Made by a program: the position numbers and the translations under genes. From an uncultured Eubacteriales bacterium (GTDB lineage Bacteria; Bacillota; Clostridia; Christensenellales; Borkfalkiaceae), in NCBI GenBank assembly GCA_902767455.1, contig CACXHH010000290.1, positions 1 to 6,670 of the forward strand: 6,670 nt of DNA, written 5' to 3'. The first letter of the stretch is position 1. Each line of letters starts with the position of its first letter. The notes below the pieces were generated by a model. It made no database searches and was not told the DNA's origin. It was given only the letters and a program-made list of their open reading frames with translations. Below, one piece after another: positions 5,215 to 6,670 of the stretch.

Positions 5215-6043
5215 TGTTGATGATTGCTGGTTGTACTTGTTTCTTGGCTTGTTGTTTATTGTAGTACGCCATAGCCTGACGCTGATTCAGATCATGCAGC
5301 CGCTTGTTATAGCGTTCCATTGACATCTCGTTAAGGAGCGCACGGTTTTGCTCAAACTGATTGTCATTTCTAAGATAGCGCCAGCCATTCATAATCCAGT
5401 CCAGTGGATTATACCATTCTGGACCGTTCGCATTACGCTGCACTTGATAGTTATCAATAGAACGACTGTCAACGTGGTTGTCGCGCATCTGCTGCGCCTT
5501 CTGCTGATCTACAGTCTGCAGAGCTTCCTTGCTAAGAGAAGCTGTCTTCTGAGATTCCAGGAGCTTGTTCGCACCGTATAGTCCACCAGCTGTTGCACCA
5601 AGGCCGACACCTGCTGTGATTGCATCACGCTTCAGCGCCTTATCAGCCATATGTTTGTAAAGTCTGGCTGCTCTGGCACGAGCGTCATCCAGCAAGGGCG
5701 TGCCTACAGGATATGTATTACGCACCAGTCGGTTCCATTTAGCACCGGCATTTGCCGCATCCTGTTCCATTCTAAACAAACCAGTAGCAGCATCTACGCT
5801 CATCGGGCCTGCTTTCTTGAGATCTCTCTGTGTGCGTTTCAACAGCTGCTCAATCAGATCCCATTGATCAAATCGTTTTTCTGCTAGCGCTTGTATAAAT
5901 GGTCGTGGATTCGCATGAACCTTCAGTGCTTTCAGAAAGCCCGCCAGCCCCCTTTCAAAGGCAGCAGATTTATACATTGCACGAAGCACGTTGACAGATG
6001 GATCACTGGAAGCAACTTTCAAAAGCATTTCTTGTTTATCCAT
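5204..6043 (-). CDS. Gene B: membrane protein with duplicated N-terminal KxA motif
   Basis: Family not recognised; 279 residues. Two adjacent ATGs (6046 and 6043) are possible starts. I prefer 6043 because GAGGTG then sits 5 bases upstream, against 2 bases for 6046. The N-terminus carries LLKVASSDPS (7-16) and MYKSAAF (23-29), the same layout as gene E. The region 30-140 is predicted helical and basic, with alternating charge. A glycine/alanine-rich segment, about 141-160, is the only likely membrane span, and is followed at once by QKTASLSKEA (165-174), a third KxA-type site. The remaining C-terminal ~100 residues are hydrophilic and Gln/Asn/Arg-rich, with a Trp-rich patch at 210-222. The last codons overlap the start of gene C by 11 bases, implying coupled translation. 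A virion-internal or ejected protein is an inference from context. Confidence 0.87.
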   Translation of the reverse strand: MDKQEMLLKVASSDPSVNVLRAMYKSAAFERGLAGFLKALKVHANPRPFIQALAEKRFDQWDLIEQLLKRTQRDLKKAGPMSVDAATGLFRMEQDAANAGAKWNRLVRNTYPVGTPLLDDARARAARLYKHMADKALKRDAITAGVGLGATAGGLYGANKLLESQKTASLSKEALQTVDQQKAQQMRDNHVDSRSIDNYQVQRNANGPEWYNPLDWIMNGWRYLRNDNQFEQNRALLNEMSMERYNKRLHDLNQRQAMAYYNKQQAKKQVQPAIINNAR

Positions 6044-6048
6044 CATAG

Positions 6049-6055
6049 CACCTCA
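6049..6055 (-). promoter_or_regulatory. Ribosome binding site of gene B overlapping the stop of gene A
   Basis: On the minus strand the sequence reads TGAGGTGCTATGATG. The TGA is the stop of gene A and GAGGTG is the Shine-Dalgarno of gene B. The spacing of 5 bases to the second ATG decides for the start at 6043. Confidence 0.75.
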
Positions 6056-6670
6056 GAAGCTTATAGAGATTGGTTGATTCAGCGAATCAGTATCAACTTG
6101 CGGAAGCTGTCTTGGAGTCTGCTTCTTTTGCTCCCCCTCATCAATACCGGCAAAATACTGATTGGCATCCGTCGGGATCATAGTAATCGGTGTCATGCCG
6201 CTCTTGTTTTTGGCATACTCTTTAAGTGCCTTTTTATAAGCCTTATATTTCAGATTATTCTCATCACCTGCACTAGTATATGCATACGCGCCAATAGCAG
6301 ATGCAAGAACAATAGCAGATGCCAGGACACCCGCAGTTTGTACACCTCGGTTAACTATTTCAGTAGATGCCTCTTTTACATAGATGTTGTCGCCTGTAAG
6401 TGGTCTGACTGCGGACTTGATATCGTCATCTGTAGCCAGCCCCTTAGCAGCACGTGCTCTTGTAGCAATCAGCGTCTTGATAGCCTCTTCCTTTGCAGCA
6501 ATGGCTTTATCAAGCTGTTTGTTACGTCTGGCATCCATAGCCTCATCAACTCCATGATAGGCCATTGCACCAGCCAGAAGTAGCGCACCTGTAGGAATAG
6601 CAGACTTCATCAGAGTATCTACAGTGAAGTTACTGGCAGGCATCACTTCTGCAGCGATCTTTTCCTGTTC
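6053..6670 (-). CDS. Gene A: two-segment membrane protein, 5' end probably beyond the window
   Basis: I do not recognise this family. The frame is open to the window edge. In-frame starts are GTG at 6646 and ATG at 6643, but neither has a good Shine-Dalgarno, and the residues before them read EQEKIAAEV. That is a copy of the KxA motif found at the N-termini of the neighbouring genes, so the true start is probably outside. Counting from the ATG at 6643 (196 residues): LMKSAIP at 11-17 is a second KxA motif; a first hydrophobic segment covers about 14-31; an Ala/Lys/Glu/Arg-rich helix, likely coiled coil, covers about 33-68; a second, small-residue-rich hydrophobic segment covers about 101-122; the tail is hydrophilic. 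It ends in TGA, which forms part of the ribosome binding site of gene B. I infer a virion-associated or ejected membrane protein from context only. Confidence 0.8.
   Translation of the reverse strand, partial: EQEKIAAEVMPASNFTVDTLMKSAIPTGALLLAGAMAYHGVDEAMDARRNKQLDKAIAAKEEAIKTLIATRARAAKGLATDDDIKSAVRPLTGDNIYVKEASTEIVNRGVQTAGVLASAIVLASAIGAYAYTSAGDENNLKYKAYKKALKEYAKNKSGMTPITMIPTDANQYFAGIDEGEQKKQTPRQLPQVDTDSLNQPISISF

Noticed and set aside
4053..6055. Alternative genetic code (TGA or TAG recoded)
   Set aside because: Genes are continuous under the standard code. TGA stops coincide with ribosome binding sites for the next gene. TAG is absent among the nine stops, but that is too few to mean anything.
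6077..6091. Small hairpin TGATTC-AGC-GAATCA near the end of gene A
   Set aside because: A 6-bp stem of this kind is expected by chance in a window of this length and has no U-run, so it is not a terminator.
5891..6583. Plus-strand open frame of 230 codons
   Set aside because: Antisense to genes A and B, which have ribosome binding sites and shared motifs; the composition is that of a shadow frame.

Overview
The window looks like part of a tailed bacteriophage (Caudoviricetes) genome, or a prophage or metagenomic relative. Everything I can support as coding lies on the minus strand. There are ten consecutive reading frames, packed with gaps of 1-30 bases or short overlaps, so transcription would run from about 6670 down to 1. 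There are no tRNA, rRNA, CRISPR or insertion-sequence signals and no intergenic space of any size. The host cannot be inferred.

Order of transcription: (A) an open frame from the right edge to 6053, a small protein with two membrane segments; (B) 6043-5204, with a glycine-rich membrane segment; (C) 5214-4486, the only recognisable family, an N-terminal fragment of the beta subunit of multisubunit RNA polymerase (RpoB); (D) 4476-3463, a soluble charged protein; (E) 3432-2977, a small protein with one C-terminal membrane segment; (F) 2970-2314, a helical hairpin membrane protein with a duplicated C-terminal unit; (G) 2310-1531, a membrane protein with three or four hydrophobic segments; (H) 1529-1026, a soluble proline- and charge-rich protein; (I) 1014-214, a protein made of tandem 29/33-residue Asn/Ala/Gly/Tyr repeats; (J) 203-1, the start of a further gene cut by the left edge.

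The unifying feature is a short N-terminal motif, hydrophobic-x-Lys-x-Ala. It occurs in A, B, D, E, H, I and J, often twice within the first ~35 residues. B and E share a longer version with an Asp-Pro-Ser. F and G share a membrane hairpin module. My inference is that these are products of one related set, most plausibly virion or ejected proteins carrying a common targeting or processing signal, with a split RNA polymerase subunit encoded among them. That would fit a virion-packaged multisubunit polymerase of the type known in phiKZ-like phages. The other polymerase pieces are not in the window, so this is a hypothesis. Translation appears coupled: each of the three TGA stops forms part of the Shine-Dalgarno sequence of the next gene.
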